Shown in pieces: positions 7,523 to 15,612 of a stretch of 22,686 nt of DNA. The DNA comes from Actinomycetes bacterium (GTDB lineage Bacteria; Actinomycetota; Actinomycetes; Propionibacteriales; Propionibacteriaceae). Where the stretch lies: NCBI GenBank assembly GCA_009785885.1, contig WQUE01000196.1, positions 1 through 22,686 on the forward strand. The letters are read 5' to 3'. Numbering within the stretch: position 1 is the stretch's first letter; the number at the start of each line of letters is the position of its first letter. The notes beneath the pieces are model-generated. The model was not told where the DNA came from, ran no database searches, and saw nothing but the letters and a program-made list of their open reading frames with translations. Position numbers and translations under genes: made by a program.

Positions 7523-7699
7523 TCACGACCCCTGGGGGACGACGCCGCGGAGACACTCGAGCAGTTCGGTTGCCTCGGCCACGTTGATCTCGACGACGAG
7601 TCGGCCACCGCCGTCCACAGGCATCCGCATGACTAGGCCGCGGCCCTCTTTCGTGACCTCCATCGGGCCATCGCCTGTCCGAGGCTTCATCGCAGCCAT
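7523..7699 (-). CDS. DUF3117 small conserved actinobacterial protein (Rv1211-like)
   Basis: This 58 aa protein begins MAAMKPRTGDGPMEVTKEGR and continues with GGGRLVVEIN, a near match to what I remember of M. tuberculosis Rv1211 and the DUF3117 family. It is cytoplasmic-looking, with no signal or membrane segment. Its function is not established. Rv1211 has been described as calmodulin-like, but I see no canonical EF-hand loop here. It converges on glgA with 36 bp between the stops and follows the DivIVA-like gene on the same strand after 98 bp with its own probable promoter. A similar order (Rv1209, Rv1211, Rv1212c) occurs in mycobacteria. Confidence 0.9.
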   Translation of the reverse strand: MAAMKPRTGDGPMEVTKEGRGLVMRMPVDGGGRLVVEINVAEATELLECLRGVVPQGS

Positions 7700-7720
7700 G
7701 TCGTTCTCATTTCTGGTCGT

Positions 7721-7749
7721 GCTTGTCGCAAGCTTGCCCCTCTATGTTA
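7721..7749 (-). promoter_or_regulatory. -10 box and palindromic leader of the DUF3117 gene
   Basis: TAACAT on the minus strand (7744-7749) is a likely -10, giving a leader of about 38 nt. Within it lie a perfect 10 bp palindrome gcaagcttgc (7728-7737) and an overlapping hairpin GCTTG-tcg-CAAGC (7721-7733). The two structures share bases and cannot both form. Only a weak Shine-Dalgarno precedes the ATG at 7699. Confidence 0.4.
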
Positions 7750-7797
7750 CCGCGCACGACCCCGGCCTTGCCGGACGATCCGGGCCGCACCGCGCGG

Positions 7798-8193
7798 TCA
7801 GCTGCGTTCGGGCACGGTCACGGGCCATCCGAGCGCCTCGGGTGCCTCGGCGACGCCCGCGGGAACCGGCGGCGGAGGCGGTGCCGGAACAGTGGCGGCC
7901 GGCGCGGCCTCCCCGGCCCATTCGGCGACATCGTCGCGAATCACGACGGGACGTCCGTCCAACTGGTCCGCGAGACGATCGATGAGATCGTCGACCTGCG
8001 CCATCGAATAGCCCCGCGTCACGACCGCGAACCGCAGCCCGCGAAGATCGTCGCCGGTCATGGCGGACGCCGGCAGATCGGGTCCGGGCCGGTCCTCGAC
8101 CAGCGGCGGCATGCCGCCCAGGTGTCCCTGATACGCCAGGACCCCCAGACCCACGACCAGGATGGCGACCACCGCGAGGAACCAGTACATCAT
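7798..8193 (-). CDS. DivIVA-domain membrane protein (Rv1209-like)
   Basis: This 131 aa protein has one N-terminal membrane helix (about 3-21), a short linker, and a DivIVA-like segment at 50-78. That segment reads LRGLRFAVVTRGYSMAQVDD then LIDRLADQL, the motif shared by small actinobacterial proteins such as Rv1209. The C-terminal 45 residues are Ala/Pro-rich with a run of five prolines. The DivIVA motif normally binds curved or polar membrane, so a role in polar growth or envelope organisation is possible but unproven. It lies between the LOG gene and DUF3117 on the same strand. The start at 8193 (MMYWF) is chosen because a GACGAT box ends 6 nt upstream; a longer reading begins 18 bp earlier. 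Confidence 0.8.
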   Translation of the reverse strand: MMYWFLAVVAILVVGLGVLAYQGHLGGMPPLVEDRPGPDLPASAMTGDDLRGLRFAVVTRGYSMAQVDDLIDRLADQLDGRPVVIRDDVAEWAGEAAPAATVPAPPPPPVPAGVAEAPEALGWPVTVPERS

Positions 8194-8199
8194 GCCCCT

Positions 8200-8205
8200 A
8201 TCGTC
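8200..8205 (-). promoter_or_regulatory. -10 box (TGnGACGAT type) of the DivIVA-like gene, leaderless
   Basis: GACGAT on the minus strand, preceded by TGC, ends 6 nt before ATG 8193. It is nearly identical to the glgA box. Confidence 0.45.
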
Positions 8206-8256
8206 GCACATGCCGCTGGGACCCCACCAGCACCGGCCCGAGTCGTGGAAGTGCGC

Positions 8257-9000
8257 TCACCCCAGGGGCGCGCCCGCGCCGGTGCCGATCCCCGCGGTCA
8301 CCAACTCCACCGCCTCGTCGGGATCGTCGGTCAGATGCAACCCGTCCAGGTCGGCGGCGTCGATGTACCCGCCGCCGAGCATCGCCTCGCGCATCCAGGC
8401 GAACAGTCCGTCCCAGTACGGCCGGCCAAAGAACACGACGGGGGCCGATTCGGCCTTGCCCGTCTGGAGCAGCGTGAGAGCCTCGAACACCTCGTCGAAC
8501 GTGCCGAAGCCGCCGGGCATCGCGATGAGCCCTTGCGTGTACTTGATGAACATGACCTTCCGGCAGAAGAAGTAGCGGAAGCTCATCCCGAGGTTGACGT
8601 GCTCGTTCATCGACTCCTCGAAGGGCAGCTCGATGCACAGGCCCACCGAGGTGCCGCCGGCCGCATCCGCACCCGCGTTGGTCGCCGCCATCAGGCCGGG
8701 GCCCCCACCCGTGATCACGGCCACGCCGTGCCGCGCCAGGCCGGCACCGATGCGCCGGGCGGCGTCGTAGAGCGGATCGTCGGGCTTGACGCGCGCCGAG
8801 CCGAAGACGCCAACCGCCGGGCCGAGATCGCCCAGCGCCTCGAATCCCTCGACGAACTCGGACTGGATGCGCAACACCCGCCACGGATCGCTCTGGAGCA
8901 CACTGTCCTGGCCGGGGTTGCGCAGCAGGTCCTGGTCGGCGTACCGGCGTGCCTGGGCGCCCCGTCGCACGATGCCACCCTCGAAGCTTCGATCTCGCAT
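8257..9000 (-). CDS. LOG family / TIGR00730 Rossmann-fold nucleoside-monophosphate phosphoribohydrolase
   Basis: This 247 aa protein belongs to the LOG (lysine decarboxylase-like) family. Characterised members cleave (N6-substituted) AMP to free base and ribose-5-phosphate. It has the phosphate-binding loop TGGGPGLMAATNAG (97-110), the Arg147-Lys148 pair, and the signature PGGFGTFDE (162-170). An N-terminal extension of about 60 residues makes it longer than the roughly 190 aa plant and Rv1205-type enzymes. It is probably cytoplasmic. It is divergent from the lysozyme-like gene and upstream of the DivIVA-like gene. The ATG at 9000 is supported by GAGGA (Shine-Dalgarno) 8 nt upstream and a TATGCT -10 box further up. 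The open frame continues upstream but is not similar to the family. Cytokinin production is not implied. Confidence 0.88.
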   Translation of the reverse strand: MRDRSFEGGIVRRGAQARRYADQDLLRNPGQDSVLQSDPWRVLRIQSEFVEGFEALGDLGPAVGVFGSARVKPDDPLYDAARRIGAGLARHGVAVITGGGPGLMAATNAGADAAGGTSVGLCIELPFEESMNEHVNLGMSFRYFFCRKVMFIKYTQGLIAMPGGFGTFDEVFEALTLLQTGKAESAPVVFFGRPYWDGLFAWMREAMLGGGYIDAADLDGLHLTDDPDEAVELVTAGIGTGAGAPLG

Positions 9001-9032
9001 CTGTCGGTCCTCACTCGTTGTCGTTCCACGGC

Positions 9033-9038
9033 AGCATA
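9033..9038 (-). promoter_or_regulatory. -10 box (TATGCT) of the LOG gene
   Basis: TATGCT on the minus strand gives a leader of about 25-30 nt with GAGGA ahead of ATG 9000, so this gene has a normal leader. Confidence 0.5.
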
Positions 9039-9097
9039 CGCGACCGGGGCCGACACGCCCGGCGTGGAGACGGCGCGTCCGCACCGACCGCCGCCGA

Positions 9098-9103
9098 TAC
9101 AGT
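9098..9103 (+). promoter_or_regulatory. -10 box (TACAGT) of the lysozyme-like gene, leaderless
   Basis: TACAGT ends 6 nt before ATG 9110; the spacer gaggtc could look like a Shine-Dalgarno but is too close to the start. Confidence 0.55.
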
Positions 9104-9109
9104 GAGGTC

Positions 9110-10039
9110 ATGACCACGACCCGGCGGCGTCTTCGACACCCGTTCAGGCTCGCGGCCGTGGCGCTCGTCGTGGTCGCCCTCGTCGTGGCGCTCGCCGTCC
9201 TCGTCTCGCTCGCGATCCGGGCTGCCGGCTCGTCGCTTCGGAGGGCGCCGGTGATCGTGCCGGCGCAGTGCCTGGCGACGGCGGGCGGCCACTCGAGTGC
9301 GATCACCCTGGAGCAGGCGGGCAACGCCGCGATCATCGCCGGCGAGTCGATGCGCCGCGGACTGCCCCCACGGGCGGCGACCATCGGCCTCGTCACGGCG
9401 TGGCAGGAGTCGCACCTGCGCAACCTGGACTACGGCGACCGCGACTCCCTCGGGCTGTTCCAGCAGCGTCCCTCCCAGGGGTGGGGCACGCCCGAGCAGA
9501 TCATGGACCCCTGGTATGCCGCCGGTGCCTTCTACGCCGCGCTCGTCAAGGTGCCCGGGTGGCAGACGGGCGTGATCAACGACGTGGCCCAGGCCGTGCA
9601 GCGGTCGGGCTATCCCGACGCGTACGCCCAGCACGAGGCCAACGGCCGCGCCTGGGCCAGTGCCCTGACCGGCCAGTCGCCGGCTGCGGTGCGCTGCCTG
9701 GACAGGGGCACGGTTCCCGGCGATCCCGCGGTGGCCGCTGCCCTGCTGCAGCGGATCTGGGGCGATGCGGTGCGCATCGAGACGACCGGACGGACGCTGC
9801 TCGTGACCGTCCCCGATGCGGCCACGGCCTGGGCGGTTGCCCAGGTCACCCTCGCGAACACGGCGACCGCGGGCGTGGCACGGGCCGAGGTCGGCTCGTG
9901 GTCATGGACCATGAGCACCGACCATCTGGCCGCCTGGTCCGACGGCACGCCGTCCGCGACACCGACGGTCACCCCGTCACCGTCACCGGTGCGCCTTCAA
10001 CCCAACCAGGCGCGCCTCACCCTGCGAGGGCCTGGCTGA
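9110..10039 (+). CDS. Membrane-anchored lysozyme/transglycosylase-like protein of unknown function
   Basis: This 309 aa protein has an Arg-rich N-terminus, one membrane helix (about 14-37) and an extracellular part. Residues 88-145 read TAWQESHLRNLDYGDRDS then LGLFQQRPSQGWGTPEQ, with Tyr/Ala-rich helices after. This resembles the goose-lysozyme/soluble lytic transglycosylase core, in which Glu100 would be the catalytic acid and GLFQQR the second motif. Actinobacterial relatives are often annotated only as membrane proteins. Residues 200-280 form a separate small domain I do not recognise, and the tail is Pro/Thr/Ser-rich. Cys54 and Cys196 could form a disulfide. Its 3' end overlaps the dapC 3' end by 23 nt, tail to tail. 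Peptidoglycan cleavage is an inference. Confidence 0.75.
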   Translation: MTTTRRRLRHPFRLAAVALVVVALVVALAVLVSLAIRAAGSSLRRAPVIVPAQCLATAGGHSSAITLEQAGNAAIIAGESMRRGLPPRAATIGLVTAWQESHLRNLDYGDRDSLGLFQQRPSQGWGTPEQIMDPWYAAGAFYAALVKVPGWQTGVINDVAQAVQRSGYPDAYAQHEANGRAWASALTGQSPAAVRCLDRGTVPGDPAVAAALLQRIWGDAVRIETTGRTLLVTVPDAATAWAVAQVTLANTATAGVARAEVGSWSWTMSTDHLAAWSDGTPSATPTVTPSPSPVRLQPNQARLTLRGPG

Positions 10040-11129
10040 GCCGCCCGACGGCCGCCTCGATGCGTTCGTCGGTGGCCGTGAGGGCCAGGCGCACGTGGTC
10101 CCCTCCCGCCGGGCCGTAGAAGTCGCCGGGGGCGCCGAGGATGCCCAGGCCGGCCAGCCAGGCGATGGAGTCGCGCCCGGGTTCGCCCCGGGTCGCCCAC
10201 AGGTACAGGCCGCCCTCGGATGCGTCGATACGGAACCCCGCCAGCTGCAGTGCAGGCGCGAGAGCCTCCCGGCGGGCCCGGTAGCGCGCGCGCTGCGCCG
10301 GGACGACGGTCTCCGCCGCGTCGAGCACGGCCCGCAGCGCCGCCTGGACGGGTGTCGGCACCATCATGCCGGCGTGCTTGCGCACAGCCACCAGTTCGGC
10401 CACCACCGCCGGGTCGCCGGCCACGAAACCGGCGCGGTAGCCGGCGAAGTTCGCCCATTTCGACGCCGAATGCACCGCCAGGAGGCCGCGGTGGTCGTCC
10501 CCGCACACGGACGCGTCGAGCAGGCTGACCGGGTGCTCGCCGGTCCAGCCGAACTCCAGATAGCACTCGTCGCTCGCGACGACGGCGCCGCAGTCCCGGG
10601 CGAACGCGACCCACTCCCGCAGCCGCGCCGGCGGCACGACCGCCCCGTGCGGGTTCGCCGGCGAGTTCACCCAGATCAGCCGCGGCACCCCCGACACCCG
10701 CCCCGGGTCGTCGCACCGCTCCACGCGGGCCCCGGCCAGCACCGCCCCGACCTCGTACGTCGGATAGGCCAACTCCGGGATCACGACCGTGTCGGCGGGG
10801 CCCATCCCGAGCAGCGTGGGCAGCCAGGCGACCAGCTCCTTCGTCCCGATGGAGGGCATGACCCCGGCGTCCGCCAGGCCCAGAACCCCCCACCGACGCC
10901 CCAGATAGCCGCGGATCGCCGCGCGCAGTACCGGCGTGCCGACCACGGCGGGATACCCGGGCGCGTCGGCCGCCCGGGCCACCGCCTCGCGGGCAACCTC
11001 CGGTGTCGCGTCCACGGGTGAACCGACGGACAGATCGACGAGGCCGTCCGGGTGGGCGCGGGCCGTCGCCGTGACCTCGGCCAGCGAATCCCACGGGAAG
11101 TCGGGCAGCCGGGCACTCGGCAGCGCCAT
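10017..11129 (-). CDS. dapC: Succinyldiaminopimelate transaminase
   Basis: This 370 aa PLP-dependent fold-type I aminotransferase converts N-succinyl-2-amino-6-ketopimelate to N-succinyl-LL-diaminopimelate in the succinylase route to DAP and lysine. Visible residues are Asn155 and Asn159 in WVNSPANPHG, Asp187 in SDECYLEFG (pyridine nitrogen), and the Schiff-base Lys224 in SASKWANFAGYRAGF. The link to dapC, not another aminotransferase, rests on the family style (TIGR03539) and on the ferredoxin gene directly upstream, as in M. tuberculosis Rv1177-Rv1178. It starts 13 nt after the fdxA stop, so the two are probably co-transcribed. AGGA about 10 nt before ATG 11129 is the likely ribosome site. 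The frame is open across fdxA, but that part is not family sequence. dapD and dapE are absent. Confidence 0.9.
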   Translation of the reverse strand: MALPSARLPDFPWDSLAEVTATARAHPDGLVDLSVGSPVDATPEVAREAVARAADAPGYPAVVGTPVLRAAIRGYLGRRWGVLGLADAGVMPSIGTKELVAWLPTLLGMGPADTVVIPELAYPTYEVGAVLAGARVERCDDPGRVSGVPRLIWVNSPANPHGAVVPPARLREWVAFARDCGAVVASDECYLEFGWTGEHPVSLLDASVCGDDHRGLLAVHSASKWANFAGYRAGFVAGDPAVVAELVAVRKHAGMMVPTPVQAALRAVLDAAETVVPAQRARYRARREALAPALQLAGFRIDASEGGLYLWATRGEPGRDSIAWLAGLGILGAPGDFYGPAGGDHVRLALTATDERIEAAVGRLSQALAG

Positions 11130-11142
11130 GGCGGGCACGGTC

Positions 11143-11460
11143 CTAGGCCTGCGACGGCCAGTCCGCGACGCGCGGCTCGTCGTACCCCAGCGGGCCGACA
11201 CGCGAGGCGCCCCCGAGGTTGCCCACCTTGGCGAAGAACTGGACCTGGATGTCGACGAAGTCACGCTCCTCAGGCGGCAGGTCGTCCTCGTAGAAGATGG
11301 CCAACTGTGGACATACCACCTCGCACGCTCCGCAGTCCACGCACTCGTCCGGATTGATGTACAGCGTGCGTTCGCCCTCGTAGATGGCATCGACCGGGCA
11401 CTCGTCCACGCAGGCGCGGTCCTTCTTGTCGATGCACGGGCTGGCGATCACATAGGTCAT
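11143..11460 (-). CDS. fdxA: 7Fe ferredoxin
   Basis: This 105 aa ferredoxin carries one [3Fe-4S] and one [4Fe-4S] cluster. Cysteines 9, 17 and 50 are placed for the 3Fe cluster and 21, 40, 43 and 46 for the 4Fe cluster, the standard 7Fe pattern (C-x7-C-x3-CP, then C-x2-C-x2-C-x3-CP). The C-terminal extension DDLPPEERDFVDIQVQFFAK is typical of actinobacterial FdxA/FdxC. It is a soluble one-electron carrier; the partner enzyme is not known, and the tie to dapC next door is positional, not mechanistic. A GGGGAGGG Shine-Dalgarno lies 11 nt upstream of ATG 11460, with a TAGGCT -10 about 40 nt upstream. Confidence 0.96.
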   Translation of the reverse strand: MTYVIASPCIDKKDRACVDECPVDAIYEGERTLYINPDECVDCGACEVVCPQLAIFYEDDLPPEERDFVDIQVQFFAKVGNLGGASRVGPLGYDEPRVADWPSQA

Positions 11461-11496
11461 CGGTCTCGTTCCCTCCCCTGTTGTCGTCGTTCAGCA

Positions 11497-11502
11497 AGCC
11501 TA
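11497..11502 (-). promoter_or_regulatory. -10 box (TAGGCT) of the fdxA-dapC operon
   Basis: TAGGCT on the minus strand gives a leader of about 30 nt containing the strong GGGGAGGG ribosome site. Confidence 0.5.
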
Positions 11503-11530
11503 GACGATCACGCCGAACCGCCGCGCGCGG

Positions 11531-13993
11531 TCAAGCCTCCAAGCCGTGCGCCCGCCACACGCGCTCCATCAGGTCGATGCCATCGGCCAGGGAGCGACGC
11601 AGCTTGTCGTGCAGGCCCGGCGTCCCGTGCGCCTGCCGCGCCAGGGCGAGGGTCTCCGGGCTCGACAGCGCCGACGGCAGGGTCGTCCCGATGAAGCGTC
11701 CCAGGGCCCACCCGTCGCGGAACGCGGCCGTGCCGGGCAACCCGGCGAAATACGCGGGAACGAGACCGGCCACCAGGTCCGCCTGTTCGGGCGCCCACAG
11801 CGTCGAACCGACCGCGTTGACTTCGTAGAGGCGCGTGTCGGACGGCTTGACGATCACGTCGAGCGCGGCCTGTTTGGCCACCAGGTCGGGGATCGCCGCG
11901 CGGGCTGCCGCCGCCGCGTCGCGGCCGGCGGAGGACGGGTCGCGCGCGATCTGCTCGTCGATCAGCGCCGGGTCGCCTCCCAACAGGACGATCCGGGTGA
12001 CCAAGGCCCACCGCAGCGGGTCGTCGGCGTCCAGGCCCGGCGGCAGGTCCGTGCCACGGAACCAGGCCAGGAGAAGCTCCGAGTCGTCGCTGATGTGCGC
12101 CAGCGCGCGGGCACAACCGATCTGGCGGTCGCTGCCCGGCGTGGCACCGGCCAGAAGCGAACCGATCAGGGCGGCGACGCGGGCGCGCCGCTCCGGGCGC
12201 ATCCCGGGTGCCGACCACCGTCCGGCCACCTCCACCGCCCGGTTCACTCCGACGACGACGATGTCGTCGACCGGCTCGCTGGGCAGTCCGGCTTCAAGCG
12301 CGTCCAACACGGCGCCGGGTGAGAGTTCGCCCCCGCGCAGGGCGTCCCACAGCGCGTTGTGCAGCACGACGCGGGTCGCGTCCGACGCGATCCCGCCCAG
12401 CGCCGGCAGGTCCCACGAGCTGGGACGGCACCGCGCCCACGTCGTGTCCCCCGCATCGGGGACGAGCACGTCGGCGGGACCGGCGGCAAGGGCGAGCGGC
12501 GTCGTCCCCGGTCCCGCGGTCACGGCGACCGTGCCGGTGAGGCCGCCGTCGGCGGCCAGCGCCACGACGTCGATCGTGTGGAGCCGGGCCGGCACGTCCA
12601 CCGCCGGCGGAGCCGGCGGGGTGACGGTCAGGACGGCGCACCCCGCGTCGTCGCGGCCCGGACGGAGCACATCCATGCCCCTCGTCGTGAGCCACGCCCG
12701 CGCGAAGTCGTCCAGCCCGACGGCCCCGGCGCGTGTCCAGGCGGCCATCAGGTCGGCCAACGTGGCGTTGCCGAAGCGGTGCTTGGTGAAGTAGTCCCGC
12801 AGGCCCGCCAGGAACACATCGTCACCCAGGTACGCGGCCAGCTGGTGCAACACCGCCGCACCCTTGGCGTACGAGATGCCGTCGAAGTCGGCCATCGCCG
12901 CCTGGGCGTCGAGCGCGCCGGTGCTGGCAACCGGGTGCGTGTTGGGGCCCTGGTCGGCGGCCGCCCCCCACGACTTGCGCTGCAGGCCGAACTCGGTCCA
13001 GATGTCGTAGTCCGTGTGGTCCGAACACACCCGATAGCCCATGTACTCGGCGAAGCTCTCGTTCAGCCACAGGTCATCCCACCAGCGCATCGTCACCAGG
13101 TCGCCGAACCACATGTGGGCCATCTCGTGGGCGATCGTGCCCGCCCGCTGGCCCCGCTCGCGGCGAGTCGGCGTGCCGCGCAGCAGGAACTGGTCGCGGA
13201 GCGTGACACAACCCGGGTTCTCCATCGCCCCGGCGTTGAAGTCCGGCACGAACGCCTGCACGTAGTCGCCGAACGGGTAGCGGATGCCGAACAGGTCGTG
13301 GTACGCGTCGAAGCACGCCGCCGTGACGCCCACCATGTCGTCGGCCTCCCGCCGCAACTCCGCCTCCAGCGACCGCCGCGCGATCAACGCCAGCCGTACC
13401 CCGTCGTACTCCGACGTGACGACCGACCATGGACCCGCGCACAGCGTGACGAAGTACGTCGACAGCGGACAGGTCTGCTCGAGTACCCAGTGCCCCTTCC
13501 CGTCCGGGTGCGCCGGCCCGTTGCCCCACACGGTCCAGTCGGCCGGGGCCTGCACCTGGAGGCGATAGGGCGACTTCAGGTCGGGCTGGTCGAAGCACGC
13601 GAACCAGGTGGGGGCCGCGTCCAGGAAGCTCATCGCGTAGACGTAGGCGCGATCGTCGGCGGAGTCGATGTGCTGATGGAGGCCCTCACCGTCGTGTGAG
13701 TAGTCCATCACGCCCTCCACCTCGAGAACGTTCGAGGCGGCCAGGCCGTGCAACCCGATCCGGCCGTCCTGCCATGCCTCCTGGGGCAGCGCCGCACCGT
13801 TCAGCCGCGCCGCGACGAGGGTGCGTCCTCGGAAATCCGCGAACGTGGACGCTCCCGGAGCGGTGCACGTGAACTCGATACGGCTGTGCGACGTGAACGA
13901 CTCGCGGCTTCTCAAGTCCAGGTCGACGACCATCGACGTGACCCGGAGAAGGGCAGCGCGGGCGCTCGCTTCGGCTCTCAGCAAAGATGGCAT
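11531..13993 (-). CDS. pepN: Aminopeptidase N, M1 zinc metallopeptidase
   Basis: This 820 aa enzyme removes N-terminal residues from peptides, probably in the cytoplasm because no signal peptide is seen. The M1 landmarks are the exopeptidase motif GAMEN (255-259) and the zinc site HEMAH (289-293) with Glu312 in NESFAEYMGY, giving HExxH-x18-E. WFACFDQPDLKSPY at about 130-143 is also typical. The C-terminal ERAP-like helical domain (about 520-820) matches the Streptomyces lividans type (TIGR02412). Length is normal. It is divergent from fumC over 118 bp. The start at 13993 (MPSLLRAE) is fixed by a TAGCAT box ending 7 nt upstream; an in-frame ATG at 14002 falls inside the box, and longer readings overlap the fumC promoter. 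Confidence 0.95.
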   Translation of the reverse strand: MPSLLRAEASARAALLRVTSMVVDLDLRSRESFTSHSRIEFTCTAPGASTFADFRGRTLVAARLNGAALPQEAWQDGRIGLHGLAASNVLEVEGVMDYSHDGEGLHQHIDSADDRAYVYAMSFLDAAPTWFACFDQPDLKSPYRLQVQAPADWTVWGNGPAHPDGKGHWVLEQTCPLSTYFVTLCAGPWSVVTSEYDGVRLALIARRSLEAELRREADDMVGVTAACFDAYHDLFGIRYPFGDYVQAFVPDFNAGAMENPGCVTLRDQFLLRGTPTRRERGQRAGTIAHEMAHMWFGDLVTMRWWDDLWLNESFAEYMGYRVCSDHTDYDIWTEFGLQRKSWGAAADQGPNTHPVASTGALDAQAAMADFDGISYAKGAAVLHQLAAYLGDDVFLAGLRDYFTKHRFGNATLADLMAAWTRAGAVGLDDFARAWLTTRGMDVLRPGRDDAGCAVLTVTPPAPPAVDVPARLHTIDVVALAADGGLTGTVAVTAGPGTTPLALAAGPADVLVPDAGDTTWARCRPSSWDLPALGGIASDATRVVLHNALWDALRGGELSPGAVLDALEAGLPSEPVDDIVVVGVNRAVEVAGRWSAPGMRPERRARVAALIGSLLAGATPGSDRQIGCARALAHISDDSELLLAWFRGTDLPPGLDADDPLRWALVTRIVLLGGDPALIDEQIARDPSSAGRDAAAAARAAIPDLVAKQAALDVIVKPSDTRLYEVNAVGSTLWAPEQADLVAGLVPAYFAGLPGTAAFRDGWALGRFIGTTLPSALSSPETLALARQAHGTPGLHDKLRRSLADGIDLMERVWRAHGLEA

Positions 13994-14000
13994 GGCATCC

Positions 14001-14006
14001 ATGCTA
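14001..14006 (-). promoter_or_regulatory. -10 box (TAGCAT) of pepN, leaderless
   Basis: TAGCAT on the minus strand ends 7 nt before ATG 13993, the same arrangement as at the CapA-like gene. Confidence 0.6.
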
Positions 14007-14099
14007 GCCACAACGCCGAACACGGCGAACCGTCCGGTCCGAGGTCGCGCATCCTCGCATCTTTGTCGCATTGGCCGCCGCAGGCGCGAGGGCGCGCGG

Positions 14100-14105
14100 T
14101 AGCGT
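14100..14105 (+). promoter_or_regulatory. -10 box (TAGCGT) of fumC, leaderless
   Basis: TAGCGT is followed by 6 nt and ATG 14112. No separate Shine-Dalgarno is present. Confidence 0.6.
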
Positions 14106-14111
14106 GGTGAC

Positions 14112-15512
<1,401 letters not shown>

Positions 15513-15547
15513 AAGCCCGACTCCTCCGCTCCTGCCTGCCGTAACGC

Positions 15548-15566
15548 GGGCGGGGGCGGGGGTGGG
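15548..15566 (+). other. G-quadruplex motif in the fumC 3' region
   Basis: Four G-tracts (3, 5, 5 and 3 G) are separated by single-base loops C, C and T. This is the pattern of a very stable intramolecular quadruplex in the plus strand and in any fumC read-through RNA. Confidence 0.6.
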
Positions 15567-15573
15567 CGTGCCC
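15564..15573 (+). terminator. Short GGGC/GCCC hairpin possibly ending fumC transcription
   Basis: GGGC (15564-15567) and GCCC (15570-15573) are inverted repeats with a 2 nt centre, overlapping the end of the G-rich tract. It is weak alone, and no U-run follows. Confidence 0.25.
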
Positions 15574-15611
15574 GAATTGCGAGACCTCCTGTCTCACCAC
15601 GTGGAATTCGG
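15572..15611 (+). repeat. Nested inverted repeats upstream of the ABC importer promoter
   Basis: Outer arms CCGAATT (15572-15578) and AATTCGG (15605-15611) are perfect 7 bp inverted repeats. Inside lie GAGAC (15581-15585) with GTCTC (15591-15595), and the 8 bp palindrome CCACGTGG (15597-15604). The outer right arm ends 1 nt before the -10 box. This could be regulator binding sites or a cruciform/RNA structure; the sequence does not decide. Confidence 0.5.
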
Positions 15612-15612
15612 C

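Noticed and set aside
9001..9423. In-frame upstream extension of the LOG gene
   Set aside because: It overlaps the divergent lysozyme-like gene, and a Shine-Dalgarno and -10 box lie just before ATG 9000.
8257..10039. LOG gene and lysozyme-like gene as a toxin-antitoxin or defence pair
   Set aside because: They are divergent with separate promoters, both belong to housekeeping-type families, and there are no mobile-element signs around them.
12359..13699. Long open frame of 446 codons on the plus strand across pepN
   Set aside because: It is antisense to a clear M1 peptidase gene, is Arg/Val/Gly-rich without family similarity, and is the expected by-product of high GC content.
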